Part shown: one piece after another, positions 17,322 to 25,974 of the stretch
Layout: each line of letters starts with the position of its first letter
Position numbering within the stretch: position 1 is the first letter of the stretch
Origin: Cytobacillus eiseniae
GTDB taxonomy: Bacteria > Bacillota > Bacilli > Bacillales > Cytobacillaceae
Length of the DNA: 64,000 bases
Assembly: GCF_017874625.1 (NCBI RefSeq)
Contig: NZ_JAGIKZ010000008.1
Coordinates: 97,354-161,353 of the forward strand
Direction: 5' to 3'
Position numbers and translations under genes: made by a program
Notes under the pieces: model-generated
Database searches by the model: none
What the model was told of the DNA's origin: nothing
Seen by the model: the letters and a program-made list of their open reading frames with translations, nothing else

Positions 17322-18177
17322 ATATAAATCCTCGTTTGAATAAATAGAATACGATTCGCACAACAAGATAGACAATACCTGAAATCAATAGCATTGCAAA
17401 TAGCCCAATCGCTATAGGCTGTACTTGATTGCTTTGAAAAATAAATTTCGTGATTCCTGATACATTCATAATGTATTCAATGATAAACAAATTCCCAATC
17501 GCTAATGAAATAACTTTTATCAGTTCAGCTTTAATGAATGGTTCGATGTTTTTGTACACATGCTGAAAATTAATATAATTTAAGCTCATGCCTTTCGCAA
17601 CAGCTGTTTTAATATAATCCTCACCGCTCGTCTCATAATACTTCACTGAAATTAATTTGAACAAATAGAGAGTTGGTGCAATCGCAACAAGAAAAGTAGG
17701 GAACCATAGATTTAAGGCACCAGCATCTGGACGTAATGAAATCACTCGAATTCCTGTCCAACGATAGATCTTCACTGCGAGAATCATAGACATGATAATT
17801 ATAATGAAGTCAGGAATCGTCGATAGGATATTCATAAAAGCATTAAATACTTTCGTTAAGCGGAAGCGACTGAGAAAAATACCAAAAATTAAGCTTATAA
17901 TGATTGCTGAAATCACACCGATAAGCATTACCTTTAAACTAGTAAAGAAGTTATCTCCTATATCTTCTTCAATGGCTCGCACTTGTGTTCCTAATTGATA
18001 GGTTCCTAGGCTGCCCTTGCTAATTTCACTGATGAATTCCCCATAAATTTTTGGCAGTTGTTCCACATTCCATTCTAGACTTTTTTCACCAGCATTGACT
18101 TCAATGATGACAGGTAAAGCCGCTAATGTAAGAATTAAGAGGAATATAATAATAATTTGTTGGATGATTCTTGCCAC
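17314..18177 (-). CDS. DppB-type ABC transporter permease subunit
   Basis: 287 residues from GTG 18177, seven bases after AAGGGGG; the TTG two codons earlier is too close to that site. About six membrane helices. The large external loop after the first helix (about 30-75) is typical of the DppB/OppB group. The EAA loop is degenerate (YIKTAVAKGMS). It is the expected partner of the permease half of the next gene, whose start overlaps its stop. Dipeptide, oligopeptide or nickel permeases need two ATPases and a binding protein, and none is encoded here, so these must be supplied elsewhere or the pair has changed function. Confidence 0.82.
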   Translation of the reverse strand: MARIIQQIIIIFLLILTLAALPVIIEVNAGEKSLEWNVEQLPKIYGEFISEISKGSLGTYQLGTQVRAIEEDIGDNFFTSLKVMLIGVISAIIISLIFGIFLSRFRLTKVFNAFMNILSTIPDFIIIIMSMILAVKIYRWTGIRVISLRPDAGALNLWFPTFLVAIAPTLYLFKLISVKYYETSGEDYIKTAVAKGMSLNYINFQHVYKNIEPFIKAELIKVISLAIGNLFIIEYIMNVSGITKFIFQSNQVQPIAIGLFAMLLISGIVYLVVRIVFYLFKRGFIYE

Positions 18178-18300
18178 AGTCAATCCCCCTTTAATATCAT
18201 GAATCTATTTTTCCACTTTCGAATAGTAATTGTCAATAAAATTATGCCAATTCATACAATTAGAATAGTAATTAAAAGCATTTTAATTGAAAAACACATA

Positions 18301-18322
18301 AAAAAAAGGCCTTATCGGCCAG
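18301..18322 (-). terminator. Terminator downstream of yppG
   Basis: On the minus strand GGCCGATAAGGCC is followed by seven T. It lies 36 bases beyond the yppG stop and before the permease operon. Confidence 0.75.
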
Positions 18323-18357
18323 AATAAATTTTCTTATAATAATAATTCACTCCCCGA

Positions 18358-18891
18358 CTATACCTTTATAAATCCTCCTATTCCTTTGACAATTGAAGAA
18401 ACTTGATTAACAGCATTCATCATTGACCCTGCTGTATCCACCATTTTATTAAAATCTAATGTACCATCCTGTGTCTTGAAGGAATTCATAACCGACTGAA
18501 CACCTGATGGCTGTTTCGGAATAAATGATTGCTTAGGGTATGGATTCATATATGGATTTACTGTATTTGGTTGCTTTGAATGACCGTAATATGAATTCGT
18601 TTCTGGCTCTAATGGGTTCTGGAAAATACTATGTGCATAACTTTGCTGTTTCTGCTGTCCATAAGGATAAGTTTGATAATTTTGATACATATTTGCCGAG
18701 TGAAAATTCGGATTCATCATTTGCTGCTCAGGATAATGAGCTGGATATTGTGGCATATAGGGGGCTCCCCAATTTCCTGGTATGTTTGGGTAATGTGATT
18801 GTGCATGCTGTCTACTATGATTCTGATGATTCATTCCGTTATAAGCAGCGTATTGTTCAAAATGTGGTCTATGCCCTCTTCGGCCAAACAT
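18358..18891 (-). CDS. yppG: YppG-like spore coat protein
   Basis: 177 residues from ATG 18891, placed by AAGGAGG upstream; the earlier in-frame ATG lies before that site. N-terminal GRRGHRPHF is followed by a long Tyr/Gln/Asn/Pro/His-rich low-complexity region and a more ordered helical C-terminus (about 140-177, KTQDGTLDFNKMVDTAG). This matches the YppG coat family. A near-perfect sigma-K promoter lies at 18927-18954. Position next to yppF agrees with B. subtilis. Confidence 0.82.
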   Translation of the reverse strand: MFGRRGHRPHFEQYAAYNGMNHQNHSRQHAQSHYPNIPGNWGAPYMPQYPAHYPEQQMMNPNFHSANMYQNYQTYPYGQQKQQSYAHSIFQNPLEPETNSYYGHSKQPNTVNPYMNPYPKQSFIPKQPSGVQSVMNSFKTQDGTLDFNKMVDTAGSMMNAVNQVSSIVKGIGGFIKV

Positions 18892-18926
18892 AGGCAGACT
18901 TCCTCCTTGAAATTTATTCATTACTG

Positions 18927-18954
18927 TAATTTATGTTCATATTGCCCAGCTTGT
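18927..18954 (-). promoter_or_regulatory. Candidate sigma-K promoter of yppG
   Basis: On the minus strand ACA, 16 bases, then CATAAATTA. This matches the sigma-K consensus exactly and lies 36 bases before the start codon. Confidence 0.55.
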
Positions 18955-19136
18955 GAATAAAGAAAGACGTTGATCAGCAGAGCGCTCTCAGGAAAAATTA
19001 TGACAAAGCACTTGTCATAATATGAAGTAATCTGTCGGAAGTCTAAATTTTTTAAAAATAATGGACAGCACCCTTTTTATGGTAGGATAAAAAAAAAGAA
19101 AAAGCAGTTTACTTAATTTTGAGGAGGGAATTATTT

Positions 19137-19319
19137 ATGAATGTTCACGAACTATCTATGAGGTTTCTTCAAATCCGAAATTACAATCACGAAACTGTAA
19201 ATGAATTGCTAGATTTCACAAAAAAGGCTTATATTCAAGACGATATTTGTATTAATGTTTATCGGCAGCTTGTTCGTGAGCTCGAAGCTCAAGGGGCCGA
19301 AGTGCCAGAAAGCTTCTAA
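19137..19319 (+). CDS. yppF: YppF family protein
   Basis: 60 residues starting MNVHELSMRF; GAGGAGGG eight bases before ATG 19137 decides the start over an upstream ATG that precedes it. The short helical protein with LLDFTKKAYI matches the YppF family of Bacillaceae. Function is unknown. It is convergent with yppE and shares its terminator. Confidence 0.8.
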   Translation: MNVHELSMRFLQIRNYNHETVNELLDFTKKAYIQDDICINVYRQLVRELEAQGAEVPESF

Positions 19320-19348
19320 CACAGTTCCCAGGATGTTACTCAAAATTA

Positions 19349-19378
19349 AAGGGAGTCCTATTCTTTAGGACTCCCCTT
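19349..19378. terminator. Bidirectional terminator between yppF and yppE
   Basis: AAGGGGAGTCCTA and TAGGACTCCC-type arms with A/T flanks. The stem includes the end of the yppE coding sequence. Confidence 0.75.
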
Positions 19379-19742
19379 CTTCTTTAGTTAATAAATAAAT
19401 GATGTTATTTAAGACATATCTTGCAGAAACAATTGAGCTGTTAAACCTTGAACGGCTCGTATCAGGGAAAAAGGCTTGAACAGATAGAATCTCCACATGC
19501 TCATATGTTGAATCAATTTGCTGCATATGAATATTTTTTGGTTTATCTGTTTTAATCCATTTCTCTGCTTCCATTTGCCATTTATCATTAATTTCTTTTA
19601 CTTCATCCGCAAATGGCTTAACTTCTTCATAGAAATCCCCTTTTTCTCCTGTTTCTTTTGCCTTTACAAACCTATTAGATAATGTTTCAAGATAGGTTAG
19701 TAATGTATGAGTAAGCTGCAAAAACTGTTTATATTCTCCCAT
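19365..19742 (-). CDS. yppE: YppE, DUF1798 family protein
   Basis: 125 residues, all-helical, matching the DUF1798/YppE family whose B. subtilis structure is a four-helix bundle. FYEEVKPFADEV and PKNIHMQQ are typical segments. The function is unknown. It has a weak GAGATGA ribosome site. Confidence 0.85.
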   Translation of the reverse strand: MGEYKQFLQLTHTLLTYLETLSNRFVKAKETGEKGDFYEEVKPFADEVKEINDKWQMEAEKWIKTDKPKNIHMQQIDSTYEHVEILSVQAFFPDTSRSRFNSSIVSARYVLNNIIYLLTKEEGES

Positions 19743-19762
19743 TTATCAATCATCTCCAATTT

Positions 19763-19900
19763 AGAAAAGCGCAAGTAGTTCTTTCAATAACAAATAACAT
19801 AAGACCTTCTAGCCAGAGCAAACTTATGATTTTGTAGCAGTTGCTGCTGAAGCAAGAAGTGAAAAGCGCATGCAACTTAGTTGCCACCGATAGACACTAC
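19763..19900 (+). repeat. Decayed family 1 repeat, plus start of a second copy
   Basis: AAAAGCGCAAGTAG, CATAAGACCTTCTAGCCAG and CTTATGA line up with the copy at 32524-32647 with an internal deletion. A second AAAAGCGCATGCAACT stretch at about 19860 resembles the truncated copy at 32648. Heavily mutated. Confidence 0.45.
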
Positions 19901-19958
19901 TCCCCTTGATGTGTAGCATCAATCATATAAGTGCTTGTTCTAATCCCTATCATAAAAT

Positions 19959-19986
19959 AAAAGTAGCTTTTTAAAAAAGCTACTTA
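19959..19986 (-). terminator. Terminator downstream of the small yppD-position gene
   Basis: AAGTAGCTTTTT and AAAAAGCTACTT form a self-complementary hairpin with a T-run on the minus strand, 25 bases after the stop. Confidence 0.7.
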
Positions 19987-20010
19987 GTGAATGGTTTTAT
20001 TCTAATGTAA

Positions 20011-20283
20011 TTAAAATCCAAGTTCAAGCTTCAGCCCTTTTTTTCGGTTTAATCCATTTGATAGATACATTTCTTCATCGCTTGTTTGTTTCTTATCTAT
20101 TTTTCTCTCTAAAGCAGTGATTTTATTTTCACAGTCCTTCAAATTTTCTAAATGATTATCCGTCGCATTTTGGCGTGCTTTTGCAAGATTTGCTTCAAGA
20201 ATATTTTCGAGATCCTCTAACTGATCAGCAATTTCCGCTAACATGTTTAACAACTCGTCCTTTAAAATTGTTTTCTCATTCAT
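20011..20283 (-). CDS. yppD: Coiled-coil protein, probable YppD
   Basis: 90 residues, acidic, with a coiled coil over most of its length (LLNMLAEIADQLEDLENIL and further heptads) and a short basic GLNRKKGLKLEL end. AGGAGG precedes the start. No enzymatic motif. The location between yppE and yppC is that of yppD in B. subtilis; the name rests mainly on that position. Confidence 0.6.
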   Translation of the reverse strand: MNEKTILKDELLNMLAEIADQLEDLENILEANLAKARQNATDNHLENLKDCENKITALERKIDKKQTSDEEMYLSNGLNRKKGLKLELGF

Positions 20284-20504
20284 TTCTTATAGCCTCCTAG
20301 TTCAAGCAGTATATGATCCGAATTTCTCTTTGATTTGTCTTATGTATTCTCTCTAATCTCTCCCTTTCCTTTGCTGCTGACAAAACTAGAAGCGATTCGG
20401 CAAAGAAAGAAGTTTTTTTCATCTTATCTTTATATTATTTCGACAATTTCCAAGTTGAATAGGAGAGGCAAAAATTGAAAACGCTAATAGTTGGAGGTGT
20501 CAAT

Positions 20505-20612
20505 ATGAAAAGACAGGAAAAGCAAAATAAGAGCCAACCAAAAAAATTAGAGGAAAGAAAAACGGGGTATGGGGATAAAAAATTAGAAGGACCAGACCGT
20601 CCTTCAACTTAA
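20505..20612 (+). CDS. sspM: Small acid-soluble spore protein SspM
   Basis: A 35-residue gene. The protein is basic, begins MKRQEKQNK and ends DKKLEGPDRPST, closely matching the DKKLGGPNRPST end of B. subtilis SspM. TTGGAGGTG six bases upstream supports the start. Minor SASPs like this are made in the forespore. A terminator follows directly. Confidence 0.85.
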   Translation: MKRQEKQNKSQPKKLEERKTGYGDKKLEGPDRPST

Positions 20613-20616
20613 GTGC

Positions 20617-20658
20617 AGGAAAAACGGAAATCAGGAAGCATCGATTTCCGTTTTTTTA
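20617..20658. terminator. Bidirectional terminator between sspM and yppC
   Basis: AAAAACGGAAATC and GATTTCCGTTTTT arms around a ten-base loop, with T-runs in both directions. Confidence 0.85.
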
Positions 20659-20662
20659 ATGA

Positions 20663-21646
20663 TTATATCTTCTCTTTTAAAAATACTGCCTTGCTTATTT
20701 GCTTTTGTTTATCCAAATACCATTTCGTTAGATGGATAGGATGATGATGCTTCACACTGCTATTTATCCATGTTTTCTTTAATCTTACTGAATTTGACCA
20801 ATCAGTTAATTGGTGGCGATGATGGTTGATAATCGGATAGGCACATCTTAAAAACGGGGTCGTTCTTTTCGGTTTATGAATAAAAAAATGTTCATAGTCA
20901 TACCTTGACCCTGTATGAACTGTTTTTCGCGCAAACTCATAAAAAGAAGGATACAATCCCTTATTAAATAAAATTTCTGCCAGTCTTTTTCCTAAGTCAA
21001 TTCGCTTTGAAACAGATTTAAAACCATTTACACTAGCACCGAATAATTCTCCTTTACATGTTGGGAAAAGTACTGCACTAAAATGAAACCAATCTTGGAA
21101 CAAAAATAAGGGGGATTGAAATATGGATGAGTTATATATAGGATGCTTGATTACAGGCTTTTGGATTATATTTTGTTCATTTATAATTAAAGCGATCATT
21201 AGGCGCTGCATATTTCTTTCACGCCAAAATTGCTTCCATTCTCTTACCATGAATGTAGATACATGAAAAAACTTTAATAAATGAAACATTGGACGTTTTA
21301 TTTTCGTCGAATATTGATAGAGCAGCAATTGAGGATAGGCATCACTGAAAATAAGCCAATTTGCTCGTTCATAAGTAAAAAACAGTTTCTTTCGAAAGTT
21401 TTTCTTCAATAACTTTGGAAATAGTGCACCTTTGAGATCACACATATTCCAGCCAGCATTACGAGAAACCATGCTAGCAAGAAAGGACCAAAGAATTTCT
21501 GGATTTTGATTATAATAGGAAAAATAAGCATCTGTTCTTGAAATATTATCTAGATTATTTTTATCTGTTTTATCTTTTATTTCATTTATTAATTGAATTT
21601 CAGCGAAATCGAGCTGGCCGATAGTCGAATCTTTCTTATCAAACAT
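20663..21646 (-). CDS. yppC: YppC, DUF2515 family protein
   Basis: 327 residues from ATG 21646, supported by AGAGGAGA; an earlier in-frame start lies before that site. The sequence, with ISRTDAYFSYYNQNPEILW and many aromatic and basic residues, matches the DUF2515 (YppC) family of Bacilli. No catalytic motif or membrane anchor is evident and the role is unknown. It is divergent from recU. Confidence 0.8.
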   Translation of the reverse strand: MFDKKDSTIGQLDFAEIQLINEIKDKTDKNNLDNISRTDAYFSYYNQNPEILWSFLASMVSRNAGWNMCDLKGALFPKLLKKNFRKKLFFTYERANWLIFSDAYPQLLLYQYSTKIKRPMFHLLKFFHVSTFMVREWKQFWRERNMQRLMIALIINEQNIIQKPVIKHPIYNSSIFQSPLFLFQDWFHFSAVLFPTCKGELFGASVNGFKSVSKRIDLGKRLAEILFNKGLYPSFYEFARKTVHTGSRYDYEHFFIHKPKRTTPFLRCAYPIINHHRHQLTDWSNSVRLKKTWINSSVKHHHPIHLTKWYLDKQKQISKAVFLKEKI

Positions 21647-21762
21647 TGTACAAGTCTCCTCTGAACTCACATATTATTTAACATTTACAATGTTCCTCTT
21701 TTTATTCAACCAAATCGAACAGAGTTTTGGTATGATTAGTAGTAGTTTGTGAGGTGACGATG

Positions 21763-22377
21763 ATGAATTTCCATTATCCTAACGGAAAGCGATATATACC
21801 AGCAAAGAAGGAGATAATAGGGAGAAAGAAAGAAAAAAAATGGTCATATAGTAATCGAGGCATGACTTTAGAAGAAGATATTAACGAAACGAATGAATTT
21901 TATTTGGAGCGCAATATTGCTGTCATTCATAAAAAACCAACCCCTGTTCAAATTGTTCAGGTGAATTATCCGAAAAGAAGTGCTGCAGTAATTAAGGAAG
22001 CCTACTTTAAACAAGCTTCCACAACAGACTATAATGGAGTATATAAAGGAAAATATATTGATTTTGAAGCGAAGGAAACACAGAATCCAACATCTTTTCC
22101 ATTAAAAAACTTTCATACTCACCAAATCGATCATATGGATAAGATTCTTAAGCAAGGTGGAATCTGCTTCATCCTTATACGGTTTTCATTAACAGAGGAA
22201 ATATTCCTTTTAGAAGCCATCCATTTACTCACATTTTGGCAAAGAATGAAAGACGGAGGAAGAAAGTCAATTACAAAAGAGGAAATAGAAACATATGGTC
22301 ATCACATTCCACTCGGATTCCATCCCAGAATTGACTATATTAAAAAAATCGATTATCTTTTAAACTCGAACAAATAA
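21763..22377 (+). CDS. recU: RecU, Holliday junction resolvase
   Basis: 204 residues from ATG 21763, seven bases after AGGTG; an ATG one codon earlier is also possible. It shows [11 protein letters not shown], the [14 protein letters not shown] motif and the catalytic core [11 protein letters not shown], with the acidic residues and lysine of the PD-(D/E)XK-like nuclease. RecU cuts Holliday junctions during recombination repair and chromosome segregation. recU directly upstream of ponA is the standard Bacillus arrangement, but here the two are separated by repeats. Confidence 0.95.
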   Translation: MNFHYPNGKRYIPAKKEIIGRKKEKKWSYSNRGMTLEEDINETNEFYLERNIAVIHKKPTPVQIVQVNYPKRSAAVIKEAYFKQASTTDYNGVYKGKYIDFEAKETQNPTSFPLKNFHTHQIDHMDKILKQGGICFILIRFSLTEEIFLLEAIHLLTFWQRMKDGGRKSITKEEIETYGHHIPLGFHPRIDYIKKIDYLLNSNK

Positions 22378-22499
22378 AAGTCGAAGCACCTTGTTTAGGA
22401 GCCACAAGCATAAGACTGGACAGCAAAAAGGTTGCTCTTTAACCTTATTGATGGACTGGCTTATGACCTCGAGCCCCTAGGTGCTGTAGCTAGACAATG
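22377..22499 (+). repeat. Interspersed repeat family 1, tandem copy 1
   Basis: A hairpin-forming element. Outer arms are AGCACCT and AGGTGCT, middle arms CATAAG and CTTATG with CGAG beyond, and the inner hairpin is AAGGTTG-loop-AACCTT. It ends in GCTAGACAATG like the other copies and begins at the recU stop codon. Confidence 0.8.
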
Positions 22500-22623
22500 A
22501 AAAGTGGAAGCACCTTGCCCAGGGGCGACAAGCATAAGACTGGACAGCAAAAAGGTTGCTTTTTAACCTTATTGATGGACTGGCTTATGACCTCGAGCCC
22601 CTAGGTGCTGCAGCTAGACAATG
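22500..22623 (+). repeat. Interspersed repeat family 1, tandem copy 2
   Basis: Nearly identical to the preceding unit, but with AGGGGCGA in the left arm, which restores pairing with TCGAGCCCCT in the right arm. Confidence 0.8.
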
Positions 22624-22655
22624 AAAAGTGGAAGCACCTTGTTTAGGTACGACAC
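22624..22655 (+). repeat. Truncated third family 1 copy
   Basis: Only the first 30 or so bases of the unit (AAAAGTGGAAGCACCTTG) are present before unrelated sequence that carries the ponA ribosome site. Confidence 0.7.
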
Positions 22656-22702
22656 ACTTAACAAAAACAAAGTCTTTAGCAATCCAGAAAGGAAGAATAA
22701 AT

Positions 22703-25282
22703 ATGGCAGAAAAATATCAATCAAGAGAGGAGCGCCGAAAACAGCACTCATCTGCAAAACAAAAGAGTAAAGGAAAAAAACAACCTAAAGGCATTTTTAA
22801 ACGAATCCTTTTAATTCTTATTGCCCTCGGTATTGCAGGAATGTTGATTGGAGCAGGCGCTTTTGCCTTTATGGTAAAGGATGCACCGAAACTTGATGAG
22901 AAAGCATTGAAGGATCCCATTTCATCAAAATTTTTAGATAAGGATGGGAATGCCTTTACAGAAGTAGGCTTGGAAAACCGTGAATATGTAAATTACGAAG
23001 ACATTCCGAAATTAGTTGAAAATGCCTTCCTTGCTACTGAGGATGTTCGCTTTTATAAACATAATGGAATGGATATTATTCGTTTAGGCGGAGCTGTCCT
23101 TGCCAACGTTACACGTGGATTTGGTTCAGAAGGTGCTAGTACGATCACACAGCAAGTAGTAAAAAACTCCTTCTTAAATAACGAAAAGACATTGAGCCGG
23201 AAAGCACAAGAAGCATGGCTTGCCTTCCAGCTTGAACGAAAATACACGAAAGAACAGATTTTTGAAATGTATGTCAATAAAATATGGATGGCTCAAAGAA
23301 GCCATGGTGTATTAACTGCCTCCCATATTTATTTTGGCAAGGAACTTGATGAATTAGAATTACATGAAGCTGCATTGCTAGCAGGAATGCCGCAAAGTCC
23401 AGAAAATTATAATCCATTCAAACACCCAGAGCGGGCTGAGAAAAGACGAAATATCGTTCTTTCGTTAATGAACCAGCATGGATTTATTACGAAAGAAGAA
23501 ATGGAAGCTGCACAGTTAATCCCTGTAGAGTCCAGCTTAGTTAAGGAAGAGGATCGGAAGCAAAATGATGCTCCATATGATTCTTTCGTTGATATTGTCA
23601 TCGAGGAAGTGGAAAGGAAATATCCAGATTTAGACATCTCTTCAGATGGGTTAATCATCCATACAACTTTGGACACGAAAGCCCAAGATTATGTTGAAAA
23701 CATGCTTAATTCTAATGATGTTGTACAATTCCCAAACGAAGAATTTCAAGCTGGAATCACATTGCTTGATACAAAAACAGGAGAAATTCGAGCAATTGGC
23801 GGTGGCAGAAATTTAGAGGTAAAACGAGGATTTAACTATGCCGTTGATTCAAGACGTCAGGCTGGATCAACCATTAAACCAATTATCGATTATGGTCCTG
23901 CTATTGAATATTTAAAATGGGGAACGTACTATACACTCGATGATAAGCCATACACGTACTCAAACGGGAAAGCTATTAATAACTGGGATCGTAAACATAT
24001 GGGACAAATGTCATTGCGTGAAGCATTAGCACGATCACGGAATATTCCTGCATTACAAACTTTACAAGCAGTTGGCTTAGATAAAGCGAAGGAATTTACG
24101 AATAAATTAGGCATACCTATAGAAGAAGTGTACGAGTCTAGTTCGATCGGTACAGTAAATGTATCGCCATTACAAATGGCTGGAGCATATAGTGCATTTG
24201 GAAATAATGGCTTCTATACTGAACCACATGCCATTACTGAAATAGAAATGCGTGATGGAACAAAAATAAATACAACACCTGAATCTGAAGCTGTTATGCA
24301 GGATTATACCGCCTTCATGATTTCCGATGTGCTAAAAAGTGTTGTCAAAGATTCATTCGGTACAGGAAAAAGAGCAAATGTTTCAAACCTTCATTTAGCT
24401 GGAAAAACAGGTACGTCCAACTATTCATCTGAAGAAAAGGAAAAATGGCAGATTCAAAATGGCGGAGTACCAGATATTTGGTTTGCAGGATATACAACCA
24501 ATTATACCGCTGCCATTTGGACTGGCTATAAGGACAGAAGCAGCTCGATTGCACCTGGAGACCAAGGAATCGCACAGCTGCTATTCAAGAATCTTATGTC
24601 TCATGTCTCTCAAGGAATTGAGACACCTGATTTTACGATGCCGAAGAGTGTTGAGAAAATTGCGATTGAAAAAGGAACAATGCCAGCTAAGCTAGCAAGT
24701 GACTTTACTCCAAAGGATCAAATTATTTATGAATATGCTGTAAAAGGTCATGCACCAAAAGAGATCTCGGATGCATACGAAAAATTAGACTTACCTGGAA
24801 ACTTAGCTGGAACATTTGATGAACTAGCAAATGAAATCTTATTAACATGGGAGTATCCAGAAGAAAGAACAGACGTACAGTTTGAAGTAATCGCATCACT
24901 TGATGATGGCGCAGATCAATCATTGCAAATCCTTTCTGAAAAAGGCATTAAGGTTGCAAATCCTGTTCCTGGCGGCATCTACCGTTTTAAAGTTATTGCG
25001 ATTAGTGGAGAATTACGAAGTGATCCAGCTACTGTAACGGTCGAGATTCCACTACCAGATTTTGATGATGATGAATTTGGAGATGGCGAACCGATGGATG
25101 ATTATCCAGACGATACTGACGAGAATGAGCAGCCTGGAAACAATGAAAATCCGCCTGGAAATGGTCAAGGAAATGGTCAAGGAAATGGGAATGGAAACGG
25201 AAATAGCCAGGGTAATGGAAATCCGCCTGGAAATGTGGACGATCCAGATACTGATGAAAACCCAGAAGGATCTAATGGATAA
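22703..25282 (+). CDS. ponA: PonA, class A penicillin-binding protein 1
   Basis: 859 residues from ATG 22703, with AAAGGAAG upstream; the longer frame to 22628 would be translated from repeat DNA. Basic cytoplasmic tail, one membrane helix (about 34-58), GT51 glycosyltransferase with EDVRFYKHNG (catalytic Glu about 113) and GASTITQQ, then a transpeptidase with STIK (Ser about 389), SRN and KTGT. After the catalytic part comes a fibronectin-III-like region and a Gly/Asn/Gln repeat tail. It polymerises and cross-links peptidoglycan, and GpsB in this window is its known regulator. Separated from recU by the family 1 repeats. Confidence 0.95.
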   Translation: MAEKYQSREERRKQHSSAKQKSKGKKQPKGIFKRILLILIALGIAGMLIGAGAFAFMVKDAPKLDEKALKDPISSKFLDKDGNAFTEVGLENREYVNYEDIPKLVENAFLATEDVRFYKHNGMDIIRLGGAVLANVTRGFGSEGASTITQQVVKNSFLNNEKTLSRKAQEAWLAFQLERKYTKEQIFEMYVNKIWMAQRSHGVLTASHIYFGKELDELELHEAALLAGMPQSPENYNPFKHPERAEKRRNIVLSLMNQHGFITKEEMEAAQLIPVESSLVKEEDRKQNDAPYDSFVDIVIEEVERKYPDLDISSDGLIIHTTLDTKAQDYVENMLNSNDVVQFPNEEFQAGITLLDTKTGEIRAIGGGRNLEVKRGFNYAVDSRRQAGSTIKPIIDYGPAIEYLKWGTYYTLDDKPYTYSNGKAINNWDRKHMGQMSLREALARSRNIPALQTLQAVGLDKAKEFTNKLGIPIEEVYESSSIGTVNVSPLQMAGAYSAFGNNGFYTEPHAITEIEMRDGTKINTTPESEAVMQDYTAFMISDVLKSVVKDSFGTGKRANVSNLHLAGKTGTSNYSSEEKEKWQIQNGGVPDIWFAGYTTNYTAAIWTGYKDRSSSIAPGDQGIAQLLFKNLMSHVSQGIETPDFTMPKSVEKIAIEKGTMPAKLASDFTPKDQIIYEYAVKGHAPKEISDAYEKLDLPGNLAGTFDELANEILLTWEYPEERTDVQFEVIASLDDGADQSLQILSEKGIKVANPVPGGIYRFKVIAISGELRSDPATVTVEIPLPDFDDDEFGDGEPMDDYPDDTDENEQPGNNENPPGNGQGNGQGNGNGNGNSQGNGNPPGNVDDPDTDENPEGSNG

Positions 25283-25340
25283 TTAATGAGAATGACATAT
25301 AGAATAAATAGGTATATTTAACATCGCTAAATATAATAAA

Positions 25341-25380
25341 AACAGTGTCGAAGCGCATTAGCTTGACACTGTTTTTTTAT
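25341..25380 (+). terminator. Terminator of ponA
   Basis: AAACAGTGTC and GACACTGTTTTTTT arms around a loop of about 15 bases. Confidence 0.8.
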
Positions 25381-25449
25381 TAAAATTAGCATTAAATATT
25401 TTTGAATTTAAGAATAGTCTCGCGAATTTATCTAGTCCCTCAAGGCTGA

Positions 25450-25974
25450 TCAAGGTGCTTGCACCTTTTTTATCGCCATCTGCTTCACATATTGCTTTTC
25501 CATTTCGATTATAAGTTCACTTACTTGTACAAATGAATGATACAATGAGGGTCGCTGAATAATAAACGAGATTCGCTCTTCCATATTTACAGGTTTAACA
25601 GCTAGCTTCTCATCGGAAAAACCTTCAGTAAGGTTAACAGGCATAGCATTTCCCCAAAAAACAAACTGCAAAAATAGCCCAATTCCCTTTTTCATTGGTT
25701 CGATTGTTTGAGGGTAATTTCTTTCAGCAAACAATCGTTCAAGTTTCTCCTTTTCATTCTGCCATTCTTCCTTTAACTTCGGAATCCATTGTTCAGACAT
25801 TTCCCAAGGCTTTAAACCATCTATTTTTGCATAAAAGACTGCTTCATAGAGAAAAGGAATACGAAGGTCGATCGTCTGGATAACCTCGTTAGTAATAGTT
25901 AATTGATCATCCTGTGAGAAAAAGAATGGATTTTGAAGCTCAGCAGGAATGGAGATGGTTATCTGCTCGTTCAT
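25450..25974 (-). CDS. ypoC: YpoC family protein
   Basis: 174 residues. The N-terminal half is beta-rich; the centre has IGLFLQFVFWGNAMPVNL and the RPSLYHSFVQ segment seen in YpoC proteins. Function unknown. Its ATG overlaps the nth stop by four bases (ATGA), so it is translationally coupled as the last gene of dnaD-nth-ypoC. Confidence 0.82.
   Translation of the reverse strand: MNEQITISIPAELQNPFFFSQDDQLTITNEVIQTIDLRIPFLYEAVFYAKIDGLKPWEMSEQWIPKLKEEWQNEKEKLERLFAERNYPQTIEPMKKGIGLFLQFVFWGNAMPVNLTEGFSDEKLAVKPVNMEERISFIIQRPSLYHSFVQVSELIIEMEKQYVKQMAIKKVQAP

Noticed and set aside
22377..22655. CRISPR-like tandem repeats
   Set aside because: Units are over 120 bases, contiguous and without unique spacers; they are family 1 repeats.
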